From NCBI RefSeq assembly GCF_025698545.1, contig NC_068575.1, positions 53,515,980-53,579,979 of the forward strand: a stretch of 64,000 nucleotides of DNA, read 5' to 3'. A program made the position numbers and the translations under genes. Below the pieces are notes generated by a model that was not told the origin of the DNA, ran no database searches, and was given only the letters and a program-made list of their open reading frames with translations. Origin of the DNA: Gossypium raimondii. Its lineage: Eukaryota > Streptophyta > Magnoliopsida > Malvales > Malvaceae. Below are positions 1-12,611 of this stretch, piece after piece. Positions within the stretch are counted from its first letter, which is position 1, and the number at the start of each line of letters is the position of its first letter.

Positions 1-144
1 GTCCTACCGAAAAACGCTTGTAAGCTATTCTCTTATCGTGAAACAACTCTGTTTTGTCTTTATAAATGTGAACATTCTCGTAGGCATCATTGCGAATTTC
101 TTCTAACTCTTGGATGTCTAATTTCCTTGCCTGTTCTACGGGTT

Positions 145-375
145 CTAACTCCAACTCTGGTGCCTGTATAACAAAAGATAACAATTAGTATTTGGAGATA
201 ATAACCCATTAACAAATTCAATTTCATTAAGTTCAGAATTATCTCCATAAATTGGCTCAAAATTCTCTTCCACCAAAGAGTCAATTATGTCGATACGATT
301 TACGCTCAATACTTCGCTTGGATGGCTAATGGCGTTGTAGACATTAAACTTTACGATCTCCCCATCAAACTCCAT
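145..375 (-). pseudogene. Athila polyprotein fragment between protease and reverse transcriptase
   Basis: This open stretch of 76 residues (MEFDGEIVKFNVYNAI...) is the segment that follows the aspartic protease in Athila polyproteins. It is in frame with the protease ORF upstream but separated from it by a stop at 430-432. The bases between still read PFLSTTNTKIDVRSGTLT, so the stop has replaced an arginine in an LLGRPFL-type sequence. A CGA to TGA change would do this, as expected from deamination of a methylated CpG. It is a decayed coding remnant with no expected function. Confidence 0.7.
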
Positions 376-429
376 CGTGAGAGTTCCACTTCGAACATCA
401 ATTTTAGTATTTGTTGTACTAAGGAACGG

Positions 430-1224
430 TCAACCCAGCAGGAGATCTGAAGATCCAGGAGTGCTATCCTCCTCCATTTTGATCACATAAAAATCTGCAG
501 GGAAAATAAGCTCGTTAACTTTTACCAGAACATCCTCAAGGACTCCTTCTGGATGCACAACAGACCTGTCCGCCAATTGAATGATAACACATGTTTTTGT
601 CAAAAAACCTGCGTTAAGTGATTCATAAACAGAATATGGCATTACATTTATAGAAGCCCCTAGATCACACATAGCCTTTTTAATTCCCAGATGGCCTATT
701 TTGCATGGTATTGCAAACATGCCCCTATCCTTGCATTTTGCCGGCATTTTCCGCTGTAACACTGCGGATACATTCTCACCAACATTCACCCTTTCATTAC
801 CTGTTAATTTTTGCTTGTTGGTGCAAAGCTCTTTAATAAATTTAGCATACCACGGTATTTGCTTAATGGCATCCAACAACAGAATGTTGATCTCGACATT
901 TCTAAATGTTTCAAGAATTTCCTTGTCCTCTTTACCTCTTTGACATTGGATGAATCGTTCCGGAAATGGAGGTTGAATTTTAGGCAATGGAGGCTTCGGT
1001 CGGACCTGTTCGTCTTTTTCGGGTTTTTCCTGGGCGATTTCTTGGACAAGATTCCTGTCAGGAATCGATTCCAGTACCTTTCTGCTTCGTAACGTCATTG
1101 CATTTGCATTTTGTCTAGGGTTTGGCTCTGTTTGTGACGACAGCTTCCCTTGAGAGGTTAATTTCTCGATCGATGTGGTCAACTCTCTGATGGACGCCTC
1201 GGTTTTCTGTTGGAAATCCTTCAT
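430..1224 (-). pseudogene. Athila gag C-terminus and retropepsin-like aspartic protease
   Basis: The 264-residue frame begins in a charged gag-like region, has a proline-rich stretch near residues 74-90 (KPPLPKIQPPFPERF), and contains the protease core CDLGASINVMP near residues 186-196. Athila-group proteases typically have DLGAS where other retropepsins have DSGA or DTGA. Downstream hydrophobic segments (VIIQLADRS, VHPEGVLEDVLVKV) fit the protease fold. The frame ends at LLG with a premature TGA. It belongs to the same decayed element as the gag frames at 1304-1855 and 2040-2558. Confidence 0.8.
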
Positions 1225-1303
1225 CTCTTTTTGGAAATTAAGATTTTGCTGCTAAAAATCAAGAACATTAGTCGCTAACTTATTGACCATGGTTTCTAGA
1301 AAA

Positions 1304-1855
1304 TTACGAACCTTGCGGTACATTGCTATGAAACTGATTTTGGTATGGCTGGTTATTTCGTGGATTGGCCCCATAGCTTAAGTTAGGATGGTCCCTCCAT
1401 CCTGGGTTGTAGGTATTAGCGTAGGGGTCGTACTGCCTTTGTGGTGGCCCAAGGAAATTTCCAACAGCATCCAGATGGGCCGTGGTATCATCATACAAAC
1501 TGGGACATGCATCAGTTGCGTGATCAGGTGTAGCACATATTCCGCATAATCGAGCTATCTTCGCTTTTTCTGCAATAAGGGAATTTATCATATTAGTAAG
1601 TCTATCAACTTTATCTTCTAAGGTTGAATTACTTAGCTGGTGAACCCTTCTAGGGAGTTTAGTATTGGCTCGAAACTGCTGAGAATTTGCAGCCATCGTG
1701 GAAATCAAGTCTTTCGCTTGTTGGGGAGTCATGTTGACCAATGCTCCTCCACTAGCAGCGTCTACCATATTCATCTCCATAGGCTTCAAACCTTCGTAAA
1801 AGTATTGGAGGAGAGATTGCTCTGTTATACCATGTTGTGGACAGCTTGCACACAA
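1304..1855 (-). pseudogene. Athila gag middle region
   Basis: The 183-residue frame carries the gag sequence that follows the capsid core (CPQHGITEQSLLQYFYEGLKPMEMNMVDAASGGALVNMTPQQAKDLI). A cysteine-rich patch follows (CGICATPDHATDACPS) that resembles a zinc knuckle, C-X2-C-X4-H-X4-C. It then ends in a Gln/Asn/Tyr-rich tail. It is shifted in frame and cut by stops relative to the gag start at 2558, so no intact gag can be made. Confidence 0.75.
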
Positions 1856-2039
1856 CTTTTTAAATCGCTCCTAATAATCGTAAAGGGACTCGACTTCTTT
1901 TGTCTTATTCCAACGATCTCTTCTTAGCTCAATTTGCCGAGATCTTGGAAAAACCTATTCAGAAACAAACGAGATAGATCAGCTCAAGTTGTAATAGATC
2001 CAGGGGGTAAATAAAATAACCATTCCTTAGCAGAATCTG

Positions 2040-2558
2040 CTAGGGAGAAAGGGAAAGCACGCAATTTAATCGATCCTCGCCACCCCGAGGTTTCATGCTA
2101 AGACAAACCATATGAAATTCTTTCAGATGCTTGTGGGGATTTTCATTTTGTAACCCACGATAAGTTGGCAGTAATTGGATTAAACCTGACTTCAACTCAA
2201 AATCAGTATCAATACTAAGAAATGCGATGCACAATGGCGATTGTTCGTTTGAGCTTGACCGATTGTTAATCGTTTGAGCCATTGGTTGGTGTGCTAGATT
2301 CGGGTTTTCGTTAACCCTAGCGTTAAACACTTCTTCTGGTGAGTCGACTTCTACTTTTTCGCTTTCAAGTGTTCGAGTAGGGTTTTCGTTAACCCTAGAC
2401 TCAGCTTCGTCGTCGACTTCGATTTCTGGCGGTGGGTTACTTTGAGTTCCAACCACCGCTGACTGCTTTTTCCGTAACTTTGTCTCTTTGCGATTGGCTC
2501 TAGCAGTCTTCTCAATTTCTGAATCGAACGCAAGAGTACCTGGAGCAGATCTGGTCAT
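2040..2558 (-). pseudogene. Athila gag N-terminal part
   Basis: The likely gag start is the ATG at 2558-2556 (MTRSAPGTLAFDSEIEKTARANRKETKLRKK), about 35 bases after the primer binding site. Later the frame reads LIQLLPTYRGLQNENPHKHLKEF, the usual start of the gag capsid domain. The natural continuation (LADSAKEWLFYLPPGSITT) is present in another frame just beyond 2040, so a frameshift followed by stops has broken the gene. The open frame runs back to 2765, but that part lies in the LTR and primer site and is not gag. Confidence 0.75.
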
Positions 2559-2592
2559 AAGAAACAAAAAAACAAGATTAGTACGTTGCCAA

Positions 2593-2610
2593 TCCCCGGC
2601 AATGGCGCCA
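2593..2610 (-). other. Primer binding site, tRNA-Asp type
   Basis: On the minus strand this 18-base site reads TGGCGCCATTGCCGGGGA. It matches the complement of the 3' end of plant tRNA-Asp except for one base (ATTG in place of GTTG). It sits five bases after the end of the LTR and just before the gag start, the normal place for the site that primes minus-strand synthesis. This fixes the orientation of the element and the LTR end at 2616. Confidence 0.85.
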
Positions 2611-2615
2611 AAATT

Positions 2616-5600
2616 TGATGCGGTCGTTGAAAGCACCAAAAATATCCTATCCCTAATAAATAATGAAAAAGAATAGTAAAAGGGAAGTAGGGTCAAATCC
2701 TCAGGCACTGGACTTGCAAAATATCTTGTTCCGTGAAATCCCAAGTAGAGTCTTGCCCAAGACAACCTGCGTTCCTGAAAAAAATAAAAACAATAGCAGA
2801 ATTAAATTGTTGGATCTAAAAACAAAAAAAATAAAATAAAAACAGAATTAAGAATATTGAATTGAAAATTCGAGAAATTAAAAATAGAGTTAAGAGAAAG
2901 AAAATTCTTATGGGAGATTCCAGCCTCCAGTTGTCTCGTTCCGCCTTGGGTTCAATCCTCGTTTTTTAGATGATCCTTCCCAAACCGAATAAGCCAGTTA
3001 TAGTGAAAGAGGACGCCTACGACCACCAGCTCCAAGGATTTAGACTTACAATTTAGTGGAACCTGACTCTAGCCAACAATCGCTTCTGTGGGATCGTCTT
3101 ATGCTAGATCAACGCTTCTCAATGGCAAATCCCACGCCATTTTGTCTCTTGGGCTCGCCAACCTATGACGCAATAAGCTAACGAACCGACTGTGCAACCT
3201 TTCCAAAACATACAAAGTGGCCGTCTTTGCATACGTTGAAAAACTTACTTCTTAAGGGACTTGGATGGAAGCGTCAGCCCCGTAGTGCGGAGAAACGATG
3301 AATACTCAACGAGGAGGCTAAGTACGGATTCTAAGCCTCATGAACCCTTTTGGGGATTTTTGACAACTTTCGGCTAGATGGGTTTAGTGGCTCATGGTTG
3401 TGGTAGAAAAGAAAATAAATAAAATAAAAATAAAGATTTTATTGAAAGGAAATATGAAAAGAACAAAAGCCTAGACTTTTGGGGAGAGAGTGTTTACAGA
3501 AAAAGAAAGATGATATCCCCTTTTGAGTCACTTCACCCCCTATTTATAGTGCTAGGGGAGATATTCTAATCCTACTTAAATTCCTAAAAGATAAATACAT
3601 TTAATTGAAGATAAATAAAGATAAAATAAAATCCTAAAAATAATCCTTAATAATTATCTCAATATTAATTATCCTTGTACAAGCCCAATAATGCCCGGGC
3701 CCAAACCAATAAACAAACCCAATAAACTAAACCTAGCCCAAAAACAAAAATAACAGAAGCCCTAAGCAGAAAAAACCACCACCGCCACCCTCAACAAAGA
3801 CCCACGTTAACACCGCCTTTATGCGCCTTCCCCACATGTTCTCCTCCGGTTGGCTCTGCAACAAACAATAAATGACCACGAAACAAGAAAATAATAGGAA
3901 AATACGGGAATAATAGAAAATATATAGATTCGATTTTTGATTATTTTCCTTTCGATTTTCAACTATATAAGGGTGATTTAAATCTTTAAAATGAGAGATT
4001 TTGGGAAGAATCAATAAAAAAGATTCAATATCAACAAACAAATTTTCTTTCCGAATACAAAAGGTGTTTTTCATTTTCTCAAAGATTTTGAGTTTCGTTT
4101 TGTTTTTTTTCTTTTAGCCTTTTTATTGTTTTATTTTTCATTGAAAATAAAAAGAAAGGAGGAAGAAACTTACACTGTCACCGAGTCGACGGGTCAGCGT
4201 CTTCTCCGTCGACGGAGGCCGTGGTGAAATCAACCCAAAGGGTTAAGGAAACCCTAAAAGAAGCGGTTTACGCTTCAAAGGAAAGGCAAAATATTTCCCT
4301 AAATTTGTTTTTTTTAAAACTTAAAACAGAGCGAGCAAGGATGGCGCTTTTTATTTGGGGTTTACGATATCAACCTTAAATGGGATAATTGCGCAATAAG
4401 TCCTTCCCCTTTGCGCCATGTTTTATTAAGCCAGTTATCTCTTTTTAATTTGGCCCGAATGTTTTTTCCTCGTTTCAAATCGGTCCCCATTGCGGTGCAG
4501 CGTTTTAAGGAGGCGGATTATTTCCATTTGGGCCCCCTCATATAATGCGTGTGTTGCAAATTGGTCCCTGTTCTATTTTAATTTCATTTTTTTGGCTATT
4601 TTGTTTTTGTTGCAATTCGTTTTTTTAAATTTTTATTTTTAAAATTATTACTATATTATTTATTATCATTTATTACTATTTCTATATTCATATACAATTT
4701 TTTTATATATAGTACATATATGCATAATTCTTTATATAATATATATATATATATTCTTAAAATGCATGCATTTTACATACGTCTTTTATTTTTTTATTTT
4801 TTACTCATATTTTTTACATTATATATATACTTATACATTTCTTTTATTTTTTAAAATGCATACATATCCACATACTTTTATACCTATCTTTTTTTCATAT
4901 ATTAGTTTGTTCTTCTAGTTGTTTGCATTCATATATGTACACATACATATACATATTTTAATACGTGCATAATTTATATATTTGTTTTTTTGTTTTCATA
5001 GTTTTTATAAATAAATAAATATATATATATATGTATGTACACTCATATTTTACAATACATATGCATTTTTCCTATTTGTTGTACATATACATGCTTTATG
5101 AAATATACGTACATATTTTAGGAGATTATTATAAGTTCGCTATACATGTTTTTTATATGTATACTTGTATATGTGTGTTAAACATACGCATGCACATATT
5201 TTCAAATTTACTTGTGTATTGTACTTGTATATATATTTTGTAAATACATGCATATTTATAATTTAAATTAAAGTACGTGTTCCATGTTGTTTATTAACAT
5301 TTTATCTTGCTTTTAAAGAAGACATATTTTGGTTTTGTCAAAACATTGAAATCATCATATTTTATAAATTTTCAAAGTATTTGGCGTTCATTATTCTCAA
5401 GAAAGACCGTATCCTAACTTACTGGATTGCGATTATTCTTCGATGAATTTAGAACGCTAAGTATTTGTTTTGCAATAAATCCACAAATTTCAAATAAAAG
5501 CTTATTCTCGGGAATTCAAAAATGTTGGGTCCTAACTTACTGGTCATGACATTTTATTATCTCCAAATAAGTATTTCAAAAACAAAAGGCAATATTCGGT

Positions 5601-6243
5601 ATTTTGAAGATTTAAAAATATTGTGCCCTAACTCACTGGGTGTGGTGTTTTATTTCTTTGAAATAAGAATGTCTTATCGTTTTAATTCATTCACAAGTTA
5701 AATGTTCTCTTTTAAAATCTTTTCAAATTTTCGACACCAAGACATTACAGAATCAATTTGGTACCGATTTTGGGCGTTACGAGGGTGCTAACCTTCCTCG
5801 TGCGTAACTGACTCCCGGACTCGTTTTCTCAAAATTCGTAGACCAAAATAATTTTTAAGGTGGGCCGGTCACACCTTAATAAAGGATCGGTGGCGACTCC
5901 CATTTTTATTTTTAAAGTCGACAACTAGATTTTTGTTTTTCAAAAAAACGGTTTCGACAATCCTAATATAATTAAAATAGAGTTTAATAGAATAAAATCT
6001 CTTTTTTTTTTTGCATTTCAACCCTTGTGTCCTCCATGCTTGCACTTTTGGCACCAACTTTTCCTTGTGTCACACATTGGCCCATTTTATCTCTAAATTC
6101 ACGCTTTTGGCCCTTAATTTCACTTTTGCCTCAAATTTAGTCCCTATGAGATAAAAAATCATAAATAGCTCAAATTAGCAGGATAATACTCAGAATAAAT
6201 ACATAATTAATACATAAAAATACGTTATTCTAGAGTGTTATCA
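2616..6243 (-). repeat. 5' LTR of the Athila-type element
   Basis: The LTR is 3,628 bases with TGAT...ATCA ends. A promoter TATA box (TATAAATA at 3541-3548, minus) and an AATAAA signal about 100 bases further on (3438-3443, minus) mark the U3-R-U5 order. The U3 part contains a very AT-rich stretch with TATATA and TGTATA runs (about 4640-5260). It also has three spaced copies of CCTAACTTACTGG (5413-5425, 5531-5543, 5627-5639, the last with CTCACTGG). The length is large for the family, so a second nested element inside U3 is possible but I could not delimit one. Confidence 0.7.
3541..3548 (-). promoter_or_regulatory. TATA box of the Athila LTR promoter
   Basis: TATAAATA on the minus strand, within CACTATAAATAGGGGG, precedes the probable transcription start by about 30 bases. 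The poly(A) signal lies just downstream, as expected for an LTR with a short R region. Confidence 0.65.
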
Positions 6244-6681
6244 CAATTTCCATTTAATTCACGTACAATTGAATGACATTAAGTTCAACACTAATACGTA
6301 TTTACCATTTAACTTAACGTTTATCGATTATACCATTCAATAACACATTTATGAAATTCTCAATTTTGCAATGAAAATATCACTTTAGCTTAAATAACAA
6401 CATCATCCTGGTATAAATACACTACCACTTATCCATTTACTTTAATTCATTTGGGCCCATTTGTCACTTACCATCCTTAATCAAATTAGGGAACGGTTAC
6501 GGAAAATTAAGTACTTCACTTTGACTTTGCCATAGTATAACTATGGTCTTACGTATGATCACTTATCACTTGTCCCTGATCAGATAAGTGTAGCTAAGGC
6601 TACCACTTATCACTTTGTCACTTGATCAGATAAGTGTAGCTAAGGCTACCACTTATCATTTTGTCACTTGATCAGATAAGT

Positions 6682-9600
6682 TGTAACAGCCCGATTTTGG
6701 TTCTAGTCGGAATAGTGGTTTCGGGACCACAAATCTGACGAGGAAAAATGTAATGGCCTGAATTTTCAAAGGTGTCAGAACGGTGATTCGAGATCACTAA
6801 ATTTGAAAAATGAGTAGAAAATATTATTAATTTAGTGAGTATAAGTTAAATGTGAAGTTAGGAAAATTTTTTAAATAGTGAATAGTACACTAGAAATAAA
6901 TATTAAAATAATTAGAATTGAAAACGAGGTATTGAGACATCGGAGATTTTAAACCGAGCCATAAATATTTTTATAAATATTTATGGAGTGTTAAAAAGTT
7001 AGTATTAAAGTTTCGTCAAGAAATTTTAAAGTTCCGATAATTAATTGAACAAAAAGGACTAAATTGTAACAAATGCAAAATTATAGGAAATGATTAAATA
7101 GCTTAAATGATAAAAGGAAGAGGACTTAAAAGGAAAATAGACCCAAGGTCTATTTGGGCTGGACGGCAAAGGCATGAAATCAGCAAGAAAGTCAGGAGAA
7201 TTAAGGGTAAAATTGGAATATTGCAAAATTTGCTTAATAAAGTTAGGACCAAAGTGGAATTATCTAGATTTCTCTTCATTTTTCTGCATTATCATCAGCT
7301 AAAACACCATAGAAGGGTTTCTTCAAGCTGGTTCTTCATATTTTTACTGCAGGTAAGTTCAATTCTTGATTATTTCTTGAAATTTTTGTGTTTTTGGGAC
7401 TTTTACAACTAGGCCCAGTTGTTGAATTCATTAGTTTTTGATTCTATGAAAGAATTTGAAAGTTTCTATAAATACATGCTGGAATTATATGATGATTTAG
7501 CATGGAATTAGAGCTTTAAATTGTTCATATGCTGATTTTATTGAAAGAATTGAATAGAAAGTGAATGTTTGGGACCTAATAGTAAAAGAGTTTGAAGATA
7601 GAGTTATATGTGGAAATTCTGAATTTCAATAGTTTTGATACAACTTATAATGTCTAGGTAAAGTATTAGTTGAGAAAATTAGATTAATTGAGGGGTTAAT
7701 TGAGAAAGGACCAAATTGTATAAACTGTGAAATTTGGGGCAAAATAGAAATCAGCATTTTGCACTAAAGTAGTTTTGGACAGCAGCAGTAGTATAACTTT
7801 GAAAAATCACCAAAAATTGTGGGAATTGAATTAGAGGGTGAATAAAATATGAAATTAAAGCTTATTGAGTCTAGTTTCTTATAAAAGAAACGGTGTAAGC
7901 AATAGAATTATAAATCATGAGATATAATAGATTTTGTGAGACAAGGTCAGAATGAATTCAGGTTCCCCTGTTTTGATTTTGTAAAATCATTAAAAATTGT
8001 ACAAAAATGATTATGAGTTATAACTTATATGTTTAGAATCCTTAATGAGTCTATTTTCATAAGAAGCAAATGAAAACATCATCCAAGTTTTGTAAAATGA
8101 GATGATTAATTTTAGTGAAGAGTGGTTGAAACTGTCAGACAATGAAATAGGGAAATTTAAAGAATAAACTGTACTATTTTGCTAAACAAAAATTCTGAAA
8201 ATTTTATGGTAAGAAGATATGTGAGTCTAGTTTCAGGGAAAATTTACGGATCTTAATTTGGAGCTCTGTAACTCTAGATAAAAATAATTTAGTAAATCTG
8301 ACTCAGACAGACAGCTTGAATTTTACATACAAGAAAATAGTGAAAGTATGAATAATGTTGTTTAAGTGTGTTATACACATTAAGGATGTGGAATGGAGAG
8401 GAGGAGGAGGAAAATTGAGAAATATATGAATGATTTGTGTATAATTGGTCATATGCTTGATTATAATTGATAAACGATGAAATAGAAATGATGCTTATAT
8501 TTGTGCATTATTGGTCATGGTTTAAGCTCATGTGTGAAAATAAAGTTTCATAGTATGTGTGTATGGTATATTCGGTATATGATTGGCATGAAATAATGTC
8601 ATGAATGGTTTATGAATTAACACATGTTGGTAAGCCTGATACATGAATAAGTGTTGTGCTCATCCATGCTTATAATGCTTATGCTATATGTGTATTTGGC
8701 TGACATATTTGGTGTATATACTTAGGCTTTGGCCAAGTAGTGGCTAGATTATGCTATGTTAAATTTATAAGTTATGCATTGAAATGGTTTATCATGTGGT
8801 TAGCCCCAAAAAGAGTTATATTTAAATACACTAGCTTGCGACTATGGTTGAATGATATGTTTATATCTTATGTGATGTGCATAGAAAACGAGTGTGGAAA
8901 GATGATGAAATAATAAGTTCATATGGCTGAAATTTAATGATTAAGTGTTAATTTCATGAAATATATAATGTATGATGAAATGTATTTAGTGTTGAAATGA
9001 GAGTAAAATAAAAATGCGAAAATCGAATAAATGATCAAATTAAGCGGAACGGCGAATTTGAGTACTTCTGATCAAGAGATAAAGTGATAAGTGGTAGCTT
9101 TAGCTACACTTATCTGATCAAGTGAAAAAGTGATAAGTGCTATACTTATCTGATCAAGTGACAAAGTGATAAGTGGTAGCTTTAGCTACACTTATCTGAT
9201 CAAGTGACAAAGTGATAAGTGGTAGCCTCACTACACTTATCCGATCAAGTGAAAAGTGATAAGTGGTAGCCTCACTACACTTATCGATCAAGTGAAAAGT
9301 GATAAGTGGTAGCCTCACTACACTTATCGATCAAGTGAAAAGTGATAAGTGGTAGCCTTAGCTACACTTATCCGATCAAGTGAAAAGTGATAAGTGGTAG
9401 CCTAGCTACACTTATCTGATCAAGGACAAGTGATAAGTGATCATACGTAAGACCATAGTTATACTATGGCAAAGTGAAAGTGAAGTACTCAATTTTCCGT
9501 AACTGTTCCTTAATTTTGATCAAGGATGGTAAGTGACAAATGGGCCCAAAAGAATTAAAGCAAATGGATAAGTGGTTGTGTATTTATACCAGGATGATGT

Positions 9601-10041
9601 TGTTATTTAAGCTAAAGTGATCTTTTCATTGCAAAATTGAGAATTTCATAAATGTGTTAATGAATGGTATAATCGATAAACGTTGAGTTAAATGGTAAAT
9701 ACGTATTAGTGTTAAACTTAGTGACATTGAATTGTATGTGAATTAAATGGAAATTGCTAGTGATATGATTTAAATTGTGAGCATGAGAAATTGCGAATTG
9801 AATGAAATGGAAACGAAGCATTGAATTGCATGAGTATGTATCGGGTCTCGTAGGCCCAATTTTATTATGATTATAATGTTTTGAGGATATATTGTGAAGA
9901 GTTATAAAAGCATGTTAATAATTTTGAAAGTTTTAATTTAGATGAAATTTTATAACTCGGTTAAATACGTTTGCAAGTGTATGTGTTCTAGTACTGCCTC
10001 ATACCCTATTCCAGTGTCGGATATGGGTAAGGGGTGTTACA
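6682..10041 (+). mobile_element. Solo chromovirus LTR A (plus sense)
   Basis: The 3,360-base repeat begins TGTAACAGCCCGATTTTGG and ends AAGGGGTGTTACA. It is flanked by taagt (6677-6681) and taaat (10042-10046), a five-base target duplication with one difference. No internal coding region is present, so it is a solo LTR. It inserted into the hairpin array of an older, oppositely oriented copy of its own family. Sense is inferred from the related element at 29894-34625, where the same LTR end is followed by a tRNA-iMet primer site. Confidence 0.85.
9086..9440 (+). repeat. Tandem hairpin array in LTR A
   Basis: About eight copies of a 43-46 base unit each contain GATAAGTG-g-TAGC facing GCTA-CACTTATC, which can fold into a stem of up to 13 pairs with one bulged G. 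The first is at 9086-9114. Copies differ in the loop (CTTTAG, CCTCA, CCTTAG), and one copy is shortened. Matching arrays occur at 6583-6681 and 10050-10215 in the older copy. Confidence 0.85.
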
Positions 10042-12611
10042 TAAATGTAGATAAGGCTACCACTTATCACTTTGTCACTTGATCAGATAAGTGTAGCTAA
10101 AGCTAACACTTATCACTTTGTCACTTGATCAGATAAGTGTAGCTAAAGCTAACACTTATCACTTTGTCACTTGATCAGATAAGTGTAGCACTTATCACTT
10201 TATCTCTTGATCAGAAGTACTCAAATCCGGCGTTCCGCTTAATTTGATCATTTGTTCGATTTTCGCATTTTAATTTTACTCTCATTTCAACACTAAATAC
10301 ATTTCATCATATATTATATAATTCATGAAATTAACATTTAGCCATTAAATTTCAGCCATATGAACTTACTATTTCATTATCTTTCCACACTTGTTTCTAT
10401 GCACATCACACAAGATATAAGCATATCATTCAACCATAGTTGCAAGCTAGTGTATTTAAACATAACTCTTTTTGGAACTAACCACACGATAAACCATTTC
10501 AATGCATAACTTATAAATTTAACGTGGCATAATCTAGCCACTACTTGGCCAAAGCCTAAGCATATACACCAAATATGTTAGCCAAATACACATATAGCAT
10601 AAGCATTATAAGCATGGATGAGCACAACATTTATTCATGTATCAGGCTTACCAACATGTGTTAATTCATAAACCATTCATGACATTGTTTCATGCCAAAT
10701 CATATACCGAATATACCATACACACATACTATGAAACTTTATTTTCACACATGAGCTTAAACCATGACCAATAATGCACAAATATAAGCATCATTTCTAT
10801 TTCATCGTTTATCAATTAAAATCAAGCATATGACCAATTATACACAAATCATTCATATATTTCCCAATTTTCCTCCTCCTCCTCTCCATTCGACATCCTT
10901 AATGTGTATAACACACTTAAACAACATTAGCTATAATTTCACTATTCACTCACATGTATATTTAAAACTGTTTATCCGAGTCAGAGTCACTAAATTATTT
11001 TTATCCGGAGTTATAGAGCTCAAAATTAAGATCAATTAATTTTCCATGAAACTAGACTCACATACCTTCTTACCATAAAATTTTTAGAATTTTTGGTTCA
11101 GCCAAATAGTATAGTTTATTCTTTAAAGTTTCCCTTGTTACGCTGTCTGACAGTTCCGACCACTCTTCACTAAAAATGAATTATATAATTTTACAGAATT
11201 TGGATGATGTTTCCATTTATTTCCTTTGAAAATAGACTCATTAAGTATTCTAAGCATATAAATTATAACTCATAATTATTTTTCTTCAAATTTTTATGAT
11301 TTTCCAAAGTCAGAACAGGGGAACCCGAAATCATTCTGAAATTGTCTCACAAAATTTATTATATCTCATGATTTACAATTTCATTTCTTACATCAGTTTT
11401 TCTATGAGAAACTAGACTCAATAAGCTTTAATTTCATATTTTATTCACCCTCTAATTCAATTCCCACAATTTTTGGTGATTTTTCAAAGTTATACTATTG
11501 CTGCTGTCCAAAACTGCTTTAGTGCAAAATGTTGATTTCCATTTTGCCCTAAATTTTACAGTTTATACAATTCGGTTCTCTCTCAATTAACCCCTCAATT
11601 AATCTAATTTTCTCAATTAATACTTTATCTAGACATTATAAGTTGTTTCACAACTATTGAAATTCAGAATTTCCACATATAACTCTATCTTCAAACTCTT
11701 TTACTATTAGGTCCCAAACATTCACTTTCTATTCAATTCTTTCAATAAAATCAGCATATAAACAATTTAAAGATCTAATTCCATTCTAAATCATCATATA
11801 CTTCCAGCACATATTCATAGAAACTTTCAACTTCTTTTATAGAATCAAAAACTAATGAATACAACAAGTGGGCCTAGTTGTAAAAGTCACAAAAACACCA
11901 AAATTTCAAGAAATAATCAAGAATTGAACTTACCTACAGTAAAAATAGGAAGAACCAGCTTAAGGAAACCCTTCTATGGTGTCTTTGCTGATGAGAATGC
12001 AGAAAAATAAAGAGAAATCTAGATAATTCCACTTTGGTCCTAACTTTATTAAGTAAATTTTGCAATATTTCAATTTTGCCCTTATTTCTCCTTACTTTGT
12101 TGCTGATTTCATGCCTTTGCCGTCCAACCCAAATAGACCTTGGGTCTATTTACCTTTGAATCCCTCTTCCTTTTATCATTTAAGCTATTTAATCATTTCT
12201 CATAATTTTGCATTTGTTACAATTTAGTCATTTTTATTCAATTAATTATCGGAACTTTAAAATTTCTTAACGAAAATTTAATACTAAATTTTTAACACTC
12301 CATAAATATTTATAAAAATATTTATGGCTCGATTTAAAATCTCTGAGGTCTCGATACCCTATTTTTTTGTTCTAATTATTTTAATATTTATTTCTAGTGC
12401 ACTATTCACTATTTCAAAAATTTTCCTAACTTCACATTTAACTGATACTCACTAAATTAATAATATCTTCTACTCATTTGTCGAATTTAGTGATCTCGAA
12501 TCACCGTTCCGACACCTCTGAAAATTCAGGCTATTACATTTTTTTTCCTTGTCGGATTTGTCGTCCAAAAACCACTGTTCCATCTAGACCCAAAATCAGG
12601 CTGTTCTAGCC

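Larger units (their letters stand above)
1..6243 (-). mobile_element. Athila-type Ty3/gypsy retrotransposon, 5' LTR plus gag and protease, continues off the left edge
   Basis: Read on the minus strand the order is LTR (6243 to 2616), a 5-base spacer, the primer binding site, gag, protease and the start of the region before reverse transcriptase. The LTR begins TGATAACAC and ends CGCATCA, giving TGAT...ATCA termini. The reading frames are broken by stops and frameshifts, so the copy is dead. The start of the LTR abuts an older chromovirus LTR fragment at 6244, which suggests insertion into it; the far LTR and target duplication lie outside the window. Family placement rests on the DLGASIN protease motif, the tRNA-Asp primer site and the large LTR. 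Confidence 0.85.
6244..12605 (-). mobile_element. Old chromovirus-type LTR (minus sense), interrupted by a younger solo LTR
   Basis: Segments 6244-6681 and 10042-12605 together form one minus-sense copy of the TGTAACAGCCCG family LTR; the 6682-10041 insertion splits them. Reverse-complement matches to the younger copy run through both segments: for example, the sequence around 6400-6560 matches 9440-9620, and 10200-12540 matches 6760-9075. The right end reads AAAATCAGGCTGTT and then loses the expected ACA. The U5 end beyond 6244 is missing because the Athila element begins there. Divergence is visible throughout, so this is the older of the two copies. Confidence 0.8.

Noticed and set aside
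3733-4074. 113-residue minus-strand frame
   Set aside because: Entirely within the Athila LTR near its U3; a glycine run and hydrophobic residues come from simple sequence.
6583-6681. Rho-independent style terminators from GATAAGTG hairpins
   Set aside because: This is plant nuclear DNA; the hairpins are repeat units of an LTR array and have no T-tract context.
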